Source: Rhodobacter sp. NTK016B (lineage in GTDB: Bacteria > Pseudomonadota > Alphaproteobacteria > Rhodobacterales > Rhodobacteraceae). Taken from it: a stretch of DNA of 64,000 nt. Positions 1 through 8,991 of this stretch are shown here, one piece after another. The notes below the pieces were generated by a model. That model was not told where the DNA came from and did not search any database. It saw nothing but the letters and a program-made list of their open reading frames with translations. The number at the start of each line of letters is the position of its first letter. Position 1 is the first letter of the stretch. The stretch covers positions 1-64,000 of the forward strand of contig NZ_JAFKOK010000016.1 in assembly GCF_017303295.1 (NCBI RefSeq), written 5' to 3'. The translations under genes and the position numbers were made by a program.

Positions 1-41
1 ACTGCGACCTAAGTCGTGGGAGAGTAGGTCACCGCCAAACC
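1..41 (+). rRNA. rrf: 5S rRNA, 3' end (partial)
   Basis: The first ~41 bases contain GTGGGAGAGTAGGTCACCGCC, the conserved 3' end of alphaproteobacterial 5S rRNA, with the rest of the gene and the rrn operon cut off by the window edge. The exact 3' end is estimated from where the terminal stem should close. No tRNA-fMet follows, although many members of this family have one after 5S. Confidence 0.9.
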
Positions 42-84
42 TGATAAGAAACAGAAAATCATTCTATTGCGATAGTCATTCATA

Positions 85-118
85 CAAACGAGCCGCCCTT
101 CGGGGCGGCCGTTTGCGT
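85..118 (+). terminator. rrn operon terminator
   Basis: CAAACG-a-GCCGCCC-ttcg-GGGCGGC-CGTTTG forms a long GC-rich stem with a stable TTCG tetraloop, 44 bases after the 5S end. It is followed by a modest T-rich tail. It lies between the 5S gene and the convergent MarR gene, so it probably ends the rRNA transcript. Confidence 0.8.
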
Positions 119-161
119 TTCGGGCACTGATTTCATCGCGATGGCTTTGCCCCGAGACGCG

Positions 162-674
162 TCAGGCCATTTGCTGCAGGTTGGCGATCATCTTTTTCAT
201 CACATGGATGAACACCTCGATATCTTCGGGGGCGATCCCATGGATGAGCTCACGTTCGCGTTCAAGCGCTACGTCAAGCATGGCCTCGTACAATGCGAGG
301 CCACGGGCATTGAGTGTCCATGTCTTTCGCCGCAGATCCTGTTCGGTCGCCTCGTGTTCGAGATAACCCAGCGCGTCGAGCTTGGACAGCGAGCGGCTGG
401 CAGCGCCTTTGTCGAGTTCGATGATCTGGCAGATGCGGGTGGCCGAGGCGCCGGGTTCCATCACCACACTGGACAGAACGCGCCAGTCGACGATGCCGAT
501 CCCGAAGCGTTCAAGGTAGAGCGCGGATGAGCCCCGCGCGAGCTTGTTGTGCACCACGGTGATGAAGTAGGGCACGTATCGGCTGATATCGAGAACGGTC
601 TGGCCGTCACGGATATAGGTCGAGGCTGAAACACTGTCTTCGGGGGCCGTTAGGCTCTCGTTTGGCTGGGTCAC
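162..674 (-). CDS. MarR-family transcriptional regulator
   Basis: This 170-residue protein has a winged-helix MarR core. Residues ~60-125 carry a DNA-recognition helix (SATRICQIIELDKGAASRSLSKL) and the wing segment EQDLRRKTWTLNARG. The N-terminal ~25 residues look flexible and the C-terminus is helical for dimerisation. It lies alone, convergent with the rrn operon and upstream of a long gene-free stretch. Nothing in the sequence names its ligand or target. A perfect 15-bp palindrome at 1059-1073 is one possible site, but that is inference. Confidence 0.85.
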   Translation of the reverse strand: MTQPNESLTAPEDSVSASTYIRDGQTVLDISRYVPYFITVVHNKLARGSSALYLERFGIGIVDWRVLSSVVMEPGASATRICQIIELDKGAASRSLSKLDALGYLEHEATEQDLRRKTWTLNARGLALYEAMLDVALERERELIHGIAPEDIEVFIHVMKKMIANLQQMA

Positions 675-1108
675 AAATCACCTTGCTCAGCGAGGGTAGA
701 ATTCAGGTCTTCTGAACCGCTGCGCAGAGCGGGGCTTCCGTGCCCTGCACGGTCCATAATCATACGATGAACGCCCGGGTATGGATCTGTGATCGACCCG
801 CTTCGAACGTTGCGAAATAGTTACTATCTCCGGCTCGACGCCGCGCCGCGCCGTGAATGCGGGGCTATTTTGTTGTCCTGTCGTTGAAGGGAAGCATGCG
901 CATCCGGTTGAAGGGGAGGGCGCAAGTCGGGACGCTGCGCCGTCTCTCGGGATGACGACAGGAGCACCGAAAACGGCTCGGCAACAGGGATGGTGAATGA
1001 GTGATCCATCGGAACCGTCCCTTCTGTTACAATACATTCACACAACCTGAAGTGATAGGGTAACTGAGTTACCTAATCCGTCAAGCCCCTAGGTTGTGTG
1101 CGGAATGC
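675..1108. other. Gene-poor stretch with nested inverted repeats
   Basis: I see no convincing gene in these 434 bases. Short minus-strand frames exist (an ATG near 1009 gives a 61-residue Arg/Ser-rich peptide), but they look unlike a folded protein. The right end holds a nested dyad: CACACAACCT (1039-1048) pairs exactly with AGGTTGTGTG (1091-1100), enclosing the perfect palindrome GGTAACTgAGTTACC (1059-1073). Confidence 0.5.
1059..1073. promoter_or_regulatory. Perfect 7-1-7 palindrome, operator candidate
   Basis: GGTAACT-g-AGTTACC is an exact inverted repeat of a size typical for a dimeric winged-helix regulator. It lies inside a larger exact 10-bp inverted repeat (1039-1048 and 1091-1100). 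No gene starts directly beside it, so any regulated transcript is unclear. Confidence 0.35.
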
Positions 1109-1138
1109 AAAAGGCCCGGTCGGTTGACCGGGCCTTTC
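1109..1138 (-). terminator. ettA transcription terminator
   Basis: AAAGGCCCGGTC-ggtt-GACCGGGCCTTT is a perfect 12-bp stem. Read on the minus strand it ends in CCTTTTGC, 27 bases past the ettA stop codon, as expected for an intrinsic terminator. Confidence 0.8.
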
Positions 1139-1164
1139 GTCGTTCTGCGGTAGGGTGGGGGGCC

Positions 1165-2820
<1,656 letters not shown>

Positions 2821-3030
2821 GTCAGCTCCAGTGTTTTGGGCGCCAGTATGTGGGGCCAGATATAACGGGAATTTGCAGAGATCCCTACAGGCGCAGGGCC
2901 TTGGCTGCAAGCGCTGGCTCTTTCCCTTGCGCCCCGGCGGCGGCATAATGACGCCGAGATTTATGGATTTGGCCCCGCTGTGAAACCTGACGCGATCGAG
3001 ATTACACAGCCTCTCATACCGGAGACATTC

Positions 3031-3912
3031 ATGCCCTTCGATTATATCGGCGGCGGTACCATCGTGCTTCTGCTTCTTGCGCTTTTCATCATCCTGTCGA
3101 TTTTTCTGGGCGTGCGGATCGTGCCGCAATCGCAGAAATTCGTGGTCGAGCGGTTTGGCCGCCTGCGCGCGGTGCTGGGGCCGGGGATCAACCTGATCGT
3201 GCCTTTCATCGACACGGTGGCGCACAAGGTGTCGATCCTTGAGCGTCAGCTGCCCAATCAGCAGCAGGACGCGATCACCTCGGACAACGTGCTGGTCCAG
3301 GTCGAGACCTCGGTCTTCTACCGCATCATGGAGCCCGAAAAGACGGTCTACCGGATCCGCGACGTCGATGCGGCGATCCTGACGACGGTGGCCGGTATCG
3401 TGCGCTCGGAAATCGGCACGATGGAGTTGGACGAGGTTCAGTCGAACCGCGCGCGGCTGACGCAGAAGATCGGCGCCTCGATCGCGGATGTGGTCGATGA
3501 CTGGGGCATTCAGGTGACGCGGGCCGAATTGCTGGACGTGAACCTTGATGAGGCCACGCGCGCGGCGATGCTGCAGCAGCTCAACGCCGAGCGCGCCCGC
3601 CGCGCCGCCGTGACCGAGGCCGAGGGTAAACGCCGCGCGGTCGAGCTGGCCGCAGACGGTGAGCTTTACGCCGCCGAGCAGGCCGCCAAGGCCAAGCGCA
3701 TCAGCGCCGATGCCGAAGCCTACGCGACCGGCGTCATCGCCGAGGCTATCGCCCGCAACGGGCTTGAGGCCGCGCAGTACCAGATCGCCATCGCGCAGGT
3801 CGAGGCGATGAAAAACGTGGCCGAGGGCGAGGGCAAACAGACCATCGTTTTGCCCGCGCATATGATCGATGCCTTCGGCGACGCGTTCAAGCTGCTGAAA
3901 GGGCGCGGGTGA
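3031..3912 (+). CDS. SPFH/Band 7 membrane protein (stomatin-like, QmcA family)
   Basis: This ~293-residue protein has one N-terminal membrane anchor (~residues 8-30, very Leu/Ile-rich) followed by an SPFH domain (VRIVPQSQKFVVERFGRL onward). A long Ala/Glu/Arg-rich coiled coil fills the last third (RARRAAVTEAEGKRRAVELAADGELYAAEQAAKAKR). Such proteins assemble into large membrane-bound cages and often pair with an NfeD protein, as here. ATG at 3031 was chosen because GGAGA lies just ahead; an upstream in-frame GTG at 2980 has no good site. The stop overlaps the next gene's ATG. Confidence 0.9.
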   Translation: MPFDYIGGGTIVLLLLALFIILSIFLGVRIVPQSQKFVVERFGRLRAVLGPGINLIVPFIDTVAHKVSILERQLPNQQQDAITSDNVLVQVETSVFYRIMEPEKTVYRIRDVDAAILTTVAGIVRSEIGTMELDEVQSNRARLTQKIGASIADVVDDWGIQVTRAELLDVNLDEATRAAMLQQLNAERARRAAVTEAEGKRRAVELAADGELYAAEQAAKAKRISADAEAYATGVIAEAIARNGLEAAQYQIAIAQVEAMKNVAEGEGKQTIVLPAHMIDAFGDAFKLLKGRG

Positions 3913-4196
3913 TGGAAGATTTTTGGTGGATCTGGATCGCCGCCGGACTGGGGCTGGCGATCCTTGAGGTGATCGTGCCGGGCTTTCTGTTCGCGGGTTT
4001 CGCGGTGGGCGCCGTGATCACCGGCGGGCTGGTCTGGATCGGCCTGCCCTCGACCGAATGGATCGTGGATTCGCTGGTCCTGTCGCTGCTGCTTTTCGCA
4101 GTGATTTCGGTCATCGCGTGGCTGGTGATGCGGGCGGTGCTGGGGGTCCGGCAGGGCCAGATGAAGCGCATCGACCACGACATCAACGAAGACTGA
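3912..4196 (+). CDS. NfeD-family membrane protein
   Basis: This 94-residue protein has two to three hydrophobic segments (WWIWIAAGLGLAILEVIVPGFLFAGFAVGAVITGGLVWI and LVLSLLLFAVISVIAWLVMRAVLG) and a short basic/acidic tail. NfeD proteins are small membrane partners of SPFH proteins, and the SPFH gene ends in TGATG overlapping this ATG, which suggests translational coupling. A GTG one codon earlier is an alternative start. The C-terminal OB-fold of longer NfeD proteins is absent or very short, as in the YbbJ-type short members. Confidence 0.85.
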   Translation: MEDFWWIWIAAGLGLAILEVIVPGFLFAGFAVGAVITGGLVWIGLPSTEWIVDSLVLSLLLFAVISVIAWLVMRAVLGVRQGQMKRIDHDINED

Positions 4197-4200
4197 AACG

Positions 4201-4221
4201 GGGCCTTGCGGGGCCCTTTTT
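4201..4221 (+). terminator. Terminator of the SPFH-NfeD operon
   Basis: GGGCC-ttgcg-GGGCCC followed directly by five T residues, beginning 5 bases after the nfeD-like stop codon. Confidence 0.7.
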
Positions 4222-4236
4222 GCGATCTGTCCGCCG

Positions 4237-4842
4237 TTACCGGGCGGACGAGAACAGCGTCTTGCGCACGACATTGAGGTCGAAGCAAAAGCTCCAGTGC
4301 CGCTGGTACATCATGTCGATGCGCGCCTTGCGCGGCACGCAATTGCGGACATAGACGGCGTCGGTTTCCTGGCGCGAGGCGGTGCGGCCCAGCAGCATGT
4401 ATTCGTGGCGCGAGTAATAGATCGTCGCGAAGCCCGTCAGACCAGGGCGGCATTTCAGGACTTCGTTATAAATATCGGGATAACGCTCGACATATTGCCG
4501 CAGCGGCGGGCGCGGTCCCACGACCGAGATGTCGCCGCGCCACAGGTTCCAAACCTGTGGCAGCTCGTCGAGGCGCTTCTTGCGCAGCCAGCGGCCGATG
4601 GGCGTGATGCGCGCGCTCTTGTCGCCGCCCGAGACGCCGCTATCGGTCGGATCGACCTTCATGCTGCGGAATTTCCACAGGCTGAAACCCTTGGTCGGGG
4701 ATTTCATCCGCTCGCCGCCATAGAAGATCGGCCGCCCATCCGTAATCAGGATGGCCAGCGCGATGACCGCGATCATCGGCGCGACGATGGGCGTGATCAT
4801 CGCTGCGGTCCACAGGTCGAAAGCGCGTTTGAGCGGGTTCAT
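4237..4842 (-). CDS. Undecaprenyl-phosphate sugar phosphotransferase (bacterial sugar transferase)
   Basis: This 201-residue monotopic phosphoglycosyltransferase would start lipid-linked glycan assembly on the inner face of the membrane. It has one N-terminal membrane segment (FDLWTAAMITPIVAPMIAVIALAILI), then the family core: RPIFYGGERM, FSLWKFRSM, RKKRLDELPQVWNLWRGDISVVGPRPP and RPGLTGFATI. The acidic DELPQ region is the expected catalytic and metal-binding site. Length matches the minimal PglC-like form, without the extra membrane helices of WbaP/WcaJ. The start at 4842 has AAGGAG upstream and overlaps the stop of the epimerase gene (ATGA), so the two are coupled. The acceptor sugar cannot be read from sequence. 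Confidence 0.9.
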   Translation of the reverse strand: MNPLKRAFDLWTAAMITPIVAPMIAVIALAILITDGRPIFYGGERMKSPTKGFSLWKFRSMKVDPTDSGVSGGDKSARITPIGRWLRKKRLDELPQVWNLWRGDISVVGPRPPLRQYVERYPDIYNEVLKCRPGLTGFATIYYSRHEYMLLGRTASRQETDAVYVRNCVPRKARIDMMYQRHWSFCFDLNVVRKTLFSSAR

Positions 4843-5648
4843 GACGGCTCCTTGCAGGCGCGCCATTCTGCGATCATCGTCTCGGGCGCGCTGTCGGTAT
4901 CGGCGAAGGGAAAGAGCTGTTCAAGCTGCGTCGTATCCAGCGTCAGCGCGGCGATGGCACCGGGTGGCGCGAGCTGGCGTTCGACCGGCAATCCGGCCGC
5001 AACGGCAAGGTCGGCCATGTCCACCGGGCGGGGCGTCCCGATATTCAGCACGGGCGGCAGGGCAGGGACCTGCGCCAGCCGCTGCAGCAGCCGGGCGAGG
5101 GTCTGCGGCCCGATATAGCTGCGCCGCGGGCCGGTGCCATCCGCGAACTGGTCCAGCAGCAGCGGGCGGCGCGGATTGGTCAGCAGCGCGTCCGCGCCCG
5201 CGACATTGCCGATGCGCAGCATGGTGACGCCTTGCGCGGCGCAGGCCCGCTCCATCGCCAGCTTGGCCTCGCCATAGGGGTTGGCGGGCCGGGAGTCGTC
5301 GTCTTCGGACCACGGTTGCGCGCGGCCATGGCCGTAAACGGCCGAGCTTGAGGCCAGCAGCACGCGCCCGATCCCGACGGCGCTTGCGGCCTCGACCGCG
5401 GCGCGGCCCAGGGCGACGTTATCCTCAAGCCGCGCGCCGGGGCCGGGGGTAACGCCCGCCAGCATGCACAGCGCCTGCGGCTTGCCGTGGCGCGCGCAGT
5501 AATCGACCAACGCCTGCGGGCCGTCGAGCGGCGCCCAGTCCAGATCGGCACCCGACCCGCGCTGCGACCAGAGCGCCTTGTCGAGCGGCGCGCGGCGCAG
5601 AAGGCGGGCGACGCGGCCATTGGCGCCGGTGATAAGCAAAGCTGTCAT
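4839..5648 (-). CDS. NAD(P)-dependent nucleotide-sugar epimerase/dehydratase-like protein
   Basis: This 269-residue extended short-chain dehydrogenase begins with a Rossmann dinucleotide site (ITGANGRVARLLRR). The catalytic region carries SSSAVYG and a following NPYGEAKLAMER, giving the Ser/Tyr-x3-Lys arrangement of the family. It overlaps the downstream sugar transferase by four bases, so it probably makes or modifies the sugar that enzyme uses. The gene stands alone with that partner, without the polymerase or flippase of a full polysaccharide locus. The exact substrate is unknown. Confidence 0.8.
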   Translation of the reverse strand: MTALLITGANGRVARLLRRAPLDKALWSQRGSGADLDWAPLDGPQALVDYCARHGKPQALCMLAGVTPGPGARLEDNVALGRAAVEAASAVGIGRVLLASSSAVYGHGRAQPWSEDDDSRPANPYGEAKLAMERACAAQGVTMLRIGNVAGADALLTNPRRPLLLDQFADGTGPRRSYIGPQTLARLLQRLAQVPALPPVLNIGTPRPVDMADLAVAAGLPVERQLAPPGAIAALTLDTTQLEQLFPFADTDSAPETMIAEWRACKEPS

Positions 5649-5717
5649 GCGTCCTGATTGCCATGGCGGCGGCGGCAAGGCCAGCGGGCAGGATGCCGTT
5701 CTGGCCGCAGAAATTCA

Positions 5718-5746
5718 TTGACTGACCGTACGGTTGATGAAAAAAT
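5718..5746 (+). promoter_or_regulatory. paa promoter/operator candidate
   Basis: TTGACT (5718-5723) resembles a -35 box and overlaps the perfect palindrome ACCGTACGGT (5725-5734), about 50 bases before paaG. A repressor binding there would block polymerase. The TetR-type gene at the end of the same cluster is the natural candidate. The -10 box (AAAAAT near 5741) is weak. Confidence 0.4.
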
Positions 5747-5782
5747 CACCCCCGGAGCGCAGGGATGCGCAGGGAGGAAAAC

Positions 5783-6571
5783 ATGAGCGAATCGGACACC
5801 GTGCTGGTGCGCCTTGAGGCGGGCGTGCTGCATGTGACGCTGAACCGCCCCGAGCGGCTGAATTCATTCACCGAAGAGATGCACGCCGCGCTGCGCGCAG
5901 CCCTGACCCGGGCCGAGGCGGAGGCCCGCTGCGTGCTGCTGACGGGCGCGGGGCGCGGCTTTTGCGCCGGGCAGGATCTGGGCGACCGTGATCCGCGCAA
6001 GATGGACGGCCCGCCCGATCTGGGCGACACGGTGCGCCGTCTCTGGGCGCCGCTGATCCGGCAGATCAAGGCGCTGCCGATGCCGGTGATCTGCGCGGTC
6101 AACGGCGTGGCGGCGGGCGCGGGGTCGTCGCTGGCGATTGCCTGCGACATTACCTTTGCTGGCGAAAGCGCGAAATTCATCCAGTCTTTCAGCAAGGTTG
6201 GCCTGATCCCCGACACGTCGGGAAGCTGGCACCTGCCCAAGCTGCTGGGCCCGCAACGGGCGATGGGGCTGGCCCTGACCGCCGAGCCGCTGCCCGCGCA
6301 GAAGGCCGCCGATTGGGGGCTGATCTGGAAATGCCTGCCCGACGCGGCGCTTATGGACGAAGCGGGCGCGCTGGCTGCGAAATTCGCGGCGGGGCCGACC
6401 TTTGGCTATGCCTCGACCAAGCGGGCGATACAGGCGGCGGCGACCAATACGCTCGACGCGCATCTGGAGTTGGAAGAACAGCTGATGAAAGCCTGCGGCG
6501 AAAGCGCAGATTACGCCGAGGGCGTGGCCGCGTTCCTCGACAAACGGCAGCCGGAGTTCCGCGGCAAATGA
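5783..6571 (+). CDS. paaG: PaaG: 1,2-epoxyphenylacetyl-CoA isomerase (enoyl-CoA hydratase family)
   Basis: This 262-residue crotonase-fold enzyme isomerises ring-1,2-epoxyphenylacetyl-CoA to the oxepin in aerobic phenylacetate breakdown. Family-specific blocks include LLTGAGRGFCAGQDL (~53-66), ICAVNGVAAGAGSSLAIACD forming the oxyanion-hole region, and FSKVGLIPDTSGSWHLP, which holds the Asp used by PaaG-type isomerases. The start was set at ATG 5783, with GGGAGG 5-10 bases ahead; an upstream in-frame start at 5765 lacks a site. Its stop overlaps paaI (ATGA). Followed by paaI and paaK, it forms one transcription unit; the paaABCDE oxygenase and paaZ genes are not in this window. Confidence 0.92.
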   Translation: MSESDTVLVRLEAGVLHVTLNRPERLNSFTEEMHAALRAALTRAEAEARCVLLTGAGRGFCAGQDLGDRDPRKMDGPPDLGDTVRRLWAPLIRQIKALPMPVICAVNGVAAGAGSSLAIACDITFAGESAKFIQSFSKVGLIPDTSGSWHLPKLLGPQRAMGLALTAEPLPAQKAADWGLIWKCLPDAALMDEAGALAAKFAAGPTFGYASTKRAIQAAATNTLDAHLELEEQLMKACGESADYAEGVAAFLDKRQPEFRGK

Positions 6572-6996
6572 CCCCCGATGAACTGGCACAGGCCTGCGCC
6601 GATGCGATGTGGGCCGATGACAATGCGACCCAGCACTTGGGGATGGTGTTGTCCGACGTCCGGGCGGGGCAGGCGGTAATGACCATGATTGTGCGCCCCG
6701 AAATGACCAACGGGCACAAGATCTGTCATGGCGGCTATATCTTCACCCTGTCCGACAGCGCCTTTGCTTTTGCCTGCAACACCTACAACCAGCGGGTCGT
6801 CGCGCAGATGGCGCAGGTGACCTTCCTTGCCCCCGCTTTTGAGGGCGACGTGCTGCGCGCCGAGGCGCGCGAGGTCTGGCGGCAGGGGCGCGGCGGTATC
6901 TACGACATCAGCGTGACCCGGCAAGACGGCGTCAAGATCGCGGAATTCCGCGGCCATTCGCGTACCGTCAAGGGCACGCATCTACCCGAGGAGTGA
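6568..6996 (+). CDS. paaI: PaaI: hydroxyphenylacetyl-CoA thioesterase
   Basis: This 142-residue hotdog-fold thioesterase has the PaaI signature GHKICHGGYIFTLSDSAFAFACNTYNQ, containing the HGG loop and the Asp of the active site. In known paa systems it rescues coenzyme A from dead-end acyl-CoA intermediates. The ATG overlaps the paaG stop by four bases, and paaK starts four bases after its stop, so all three are cotranslated. The reading frame continues upstream within paaG, but that part is a shadow of paaG. Confidence 0.93.
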   Translation: MTPDELAQACADAMWADDNATQHLGMVLSDVRAGQAVMTMIVRPEMTNGHKICHGGYIFTLSDSAFAFACNTYNQRVVAQMAQVTFLAPAFEGDVLRAEAREVWRQGRGGIYDISVTRQDGVKIAEFRGHSRTVKGTHLPEE

Positions 6997-6999
6997 GAC

Positions 7000-8310
7000 A
7001 TGGAAGACCTGTCACCCCGTCCCGGCGATCTGGAGCCGATCGAGACAGCCTCGCGCGATGAAATCGCCGCGCTGCAGCTTGAGCGCCTGAAATGGTCGCT
7101 GAGCCATGCCTATGAAAACTCGTCTTTCTACCGCAAGCGGTTCGACGATCACGGCGTGCATCCCGACGATCTGAAAACCCTCGCGGATCTGGCGAAATTC
7201 CCGTTCACGGTGAAAACCGATCTGCGCGACAATTATCCGTTCGGCATGTTTGCCGTCCCGCGCGAGAAGATCGCCCGCATCCACGCCTCGTCGGGGACGA
7301 CGGGCAAGCCCACGGTCGTGGGCTACACCGCGAAGGATATCGACACCTGGGCCGATCTGGGCGCGCGGTCGATCCGGGCCTCGGGCGGCCGTGCGGGCGA
7401 TATCGTGCATGTGGCCTATGGTTACGGGCTGTTCACCGGTGGCCTCGGGGCGCATTACGCGGCCGAGAAACTGGGCGCGACGGTGGTGCCGGTGTCGGGC
7501 GGCATGACCGAGCGTCAGGTCACGCTCATTCAGGATTTCAAGCCGCGCGTCATCATGGTGACGCCCAGCTACATGCTGTCGATCCTTGACGAATTCCATC
7601 GTCAGGGGATCGACCCGCGCGAAAGCTCGCTGGCTGTCGGCATCTTCGGGGCCGAGCCCTGGACCAACGCCATGCGTCGCGAGATCGAAGACGCGTTCGA
7701 CATGCATGCCGTCGATATCTACGGCCTGTCCGAGGTGATGGGGCCGGGCGTGGCCAATGAATGCGTCGAGACCAAGGACGGGCTGCATATCTGGGAAGAC
7801 CATTTCTATCCCGAGATCATCAACCCCGAAACCGGCGAGCCGGTCGCCGATGGTGAGATGGGCGAGCTGGTCTTCACCACGCTGACCAAAGAGGGCCTGC
7901 CGATCATCCGCTACCGCACGCGCGACCTGACGCGGCTGTTGCCGGGCACCGCCCGCTCGATGCGGCGGATGGAAAAGATCACCGGGCGCTCGGATGACAT
8001 GATCATCCTGCGCGGCGTCAATGTCTTCCCCACGCAGATCGAAGAGCAGATCCTGAAATGCTCGGGCCTTGCGCCGCATTTCCAGATCGAACTGGCGCGC
8101 AAGGACCGCATGGATGTCATGGTCGTCCATTGCGAGGCGACCGAGGCGGCTGCGGGGACCGAGGCCCGCGCGGCATCGTCCAAGGAACTGGCGCATCACA
8201 TCAAGTCGGTGGTGGGCGTGTCGACGAAGATCACCGTGCACGAACCCGGCGGGGCGCCGCGCTCCGAGGGCAAGGCCAAGCGCGTGGTCGACAACCGGCC
8301 CAAAGAGTGA
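7000..8310 (+). CDS. paaK: PaaK: phenylacetate-CoA ligase
   Basis: This 436-residue adenylate-forming ligase activates phenylacetate with ATP and CoA, the first step of the pathway. The P-loop HASSGTTGKPTVVGYT lies at ~96-110. Later motifs include IYGLSEVMGPGVANEC, the conserved YRTRDLTR, and the C-terminal hinge GRSDDMIILRGVNVFPTQIEEQIL. Length and motif order match PaaK throughout. The start has GAGGAG directly ahead, overlapping the paaI stop. It is followed by a 12-bp hairpin and then the TetR regulator. Confidence 0.95.
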   Translation: MEDLSPRPGDLEPIETASRDEIAALQLERLKWSLSHAYENSSFYRKRFDDHGVHPDDLKTLADLAKFPFTVKTDLRDNYPFGMFAVPREKIARIHASSGTTGKPTVVGYTAKDIDTWADLGARSIRASGGRAGDIVHVAYGYGLFTGGLGAHYAAEKLGATVVPVSGGMTERQVTLIQDFKPRVIMVTPSYMLSILDEFHRQGIDPRESSLAVGIFGAEPWTNAMRREIEDAFDMHAVDIYGLSEVMGPGVANECVETKDGLHIWEDHFYPEIINPETGEPVADGEMGELVFTTLTKEGLPIIRYRTRDLTRLLPGTARSMRRMEKITGRSDDMIILRGVNVFPTQIEEQILKCSGLAPHFQIELARKDRMDVMVVHCEATEAAAGTEARAASSKELAHHIKSVVGVSTKITVHEPGGAPRSEGKAKRVVDNRPKE

Positions 8311-8318
8311 CAGCTCGG

Positions 8319-8352
8319 TCCCGCGCGCGGCCCCGGTGAGCGCGCGCGGGAC
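8319..8352 (+). terminator. Hairpin between paaK and tetR
   Basis: GTCCCGCGCGCG (8319-8330) pairs exactly with CGCGCGCGGGAC (8341-8352) around a 10-base loop. There is no T tract, so it may pause transcription, protect the upstream message from decay or terminate only partly. This would lower regulator expression relative to the enzymes. Confidence 0.5.
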
Positions 8353-8373
8353 AGGCAAGGCGGGAGGCGAGCG

Positions 8374-8991
8374 ATGGCGCGCACCAGAGCGGCGGATTTC
8401 GAGGACAAGCAGCGCGCGATCCTGTCGAGCGCGGCAGATGTTTTGGCCGAGCAGGGCATGGACAAGGCGTCGATGGCGCAGATCGCGCGTGCGGCGGGCG
8501 TGTCCAAGGCTTTGTTGTACCATTATTATCCGGGCAAGGATGCGCTGATCTTCGATATCATCCGCACCCATCTGTCCGAGCTGGACATGGCGCTGGAACA
8601 GGTCGACGCCTCGGATTGCGCGCCGCGTGAGCGGCTGCGCATCCTCGTCGGCGCGGTGCTGGAATGCTACCGCGACGCCGATAATTACCACAAGGTTCAG
8701 CTCAACGGCACGCCGACCCTGCCGCCCGAGCAGAAGGACGAGATCCACGCGATCGAACGGCGGGTCGTCAGGCGCTTCTCGGTCCTGCTCGCCGAACTGC
8801 GCCCGGACCTTCCGGCCGAGACGCTGATGCCGGTCACCATGTCGCTCTTCGGGATGCTGAACTGGGTCTATATGTGGTTTCGCGACGGTGGGGCCGTCAC
8901 GCGCGAGGATTACGCGCAGATCGCGACCGCGCTGGTGCTCGACGGGCTCGATGGCGTGCCGGCGCTGCGCTCGGGCAGCGTCACTCGGTAA
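8374..8991 (+). CDS. TetR-family regulator, probable PaaR-like repressor of the paa genes
   Basis: This 205-residue protein has a TetR N-terminal HTH at ~10-56 (ILSSAADVLAEQGMDKASMAQIARAAGVSKALLYHYYPGKDAL) and a helical ligand domain. It lies 63 bases behind paaK, in the same direction. In other bacteria, TetR-type PaaR proteins repress paa genes and are released by phenylacetyl-CoA. Position supports that role; ligand specificity cannot be read from sequence. Its 3' end overlaps the convergent next gene by 11 bases. Confidence 0.85.
   Translation: MARTRAADFEDKQRAILSSAADVLAEQGMDKASMAQIARAAGVSKALLYHYYPGKDALIFDIIRTHLSELDMALEQVDASDCAPRERLRILVGAVLECYRDADNYHKVQLNGTPTLPPEQKDEIHAIERRVVRRFSVLLAELRPDLPAETLMPVTMSLFGMLNWVYMWFRDGGAVTREDYAQIATALVLDGLDGVPALRSGSVTR

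Noticed and set aside
1-160. A tRNA gene after 5S rRNA
   Set aside because: Bases 42-84 lack any cloverleaf or TTCGAATC-type arm; only the terminator hairpin is present.
824-1009. Small minus-strand frame (about 61 residues) in the gap before ettA
   Set aside because: It has a weak GAAGGGA site, but its Arg/Ser/Pro-rich sequence shows no structure or known family.
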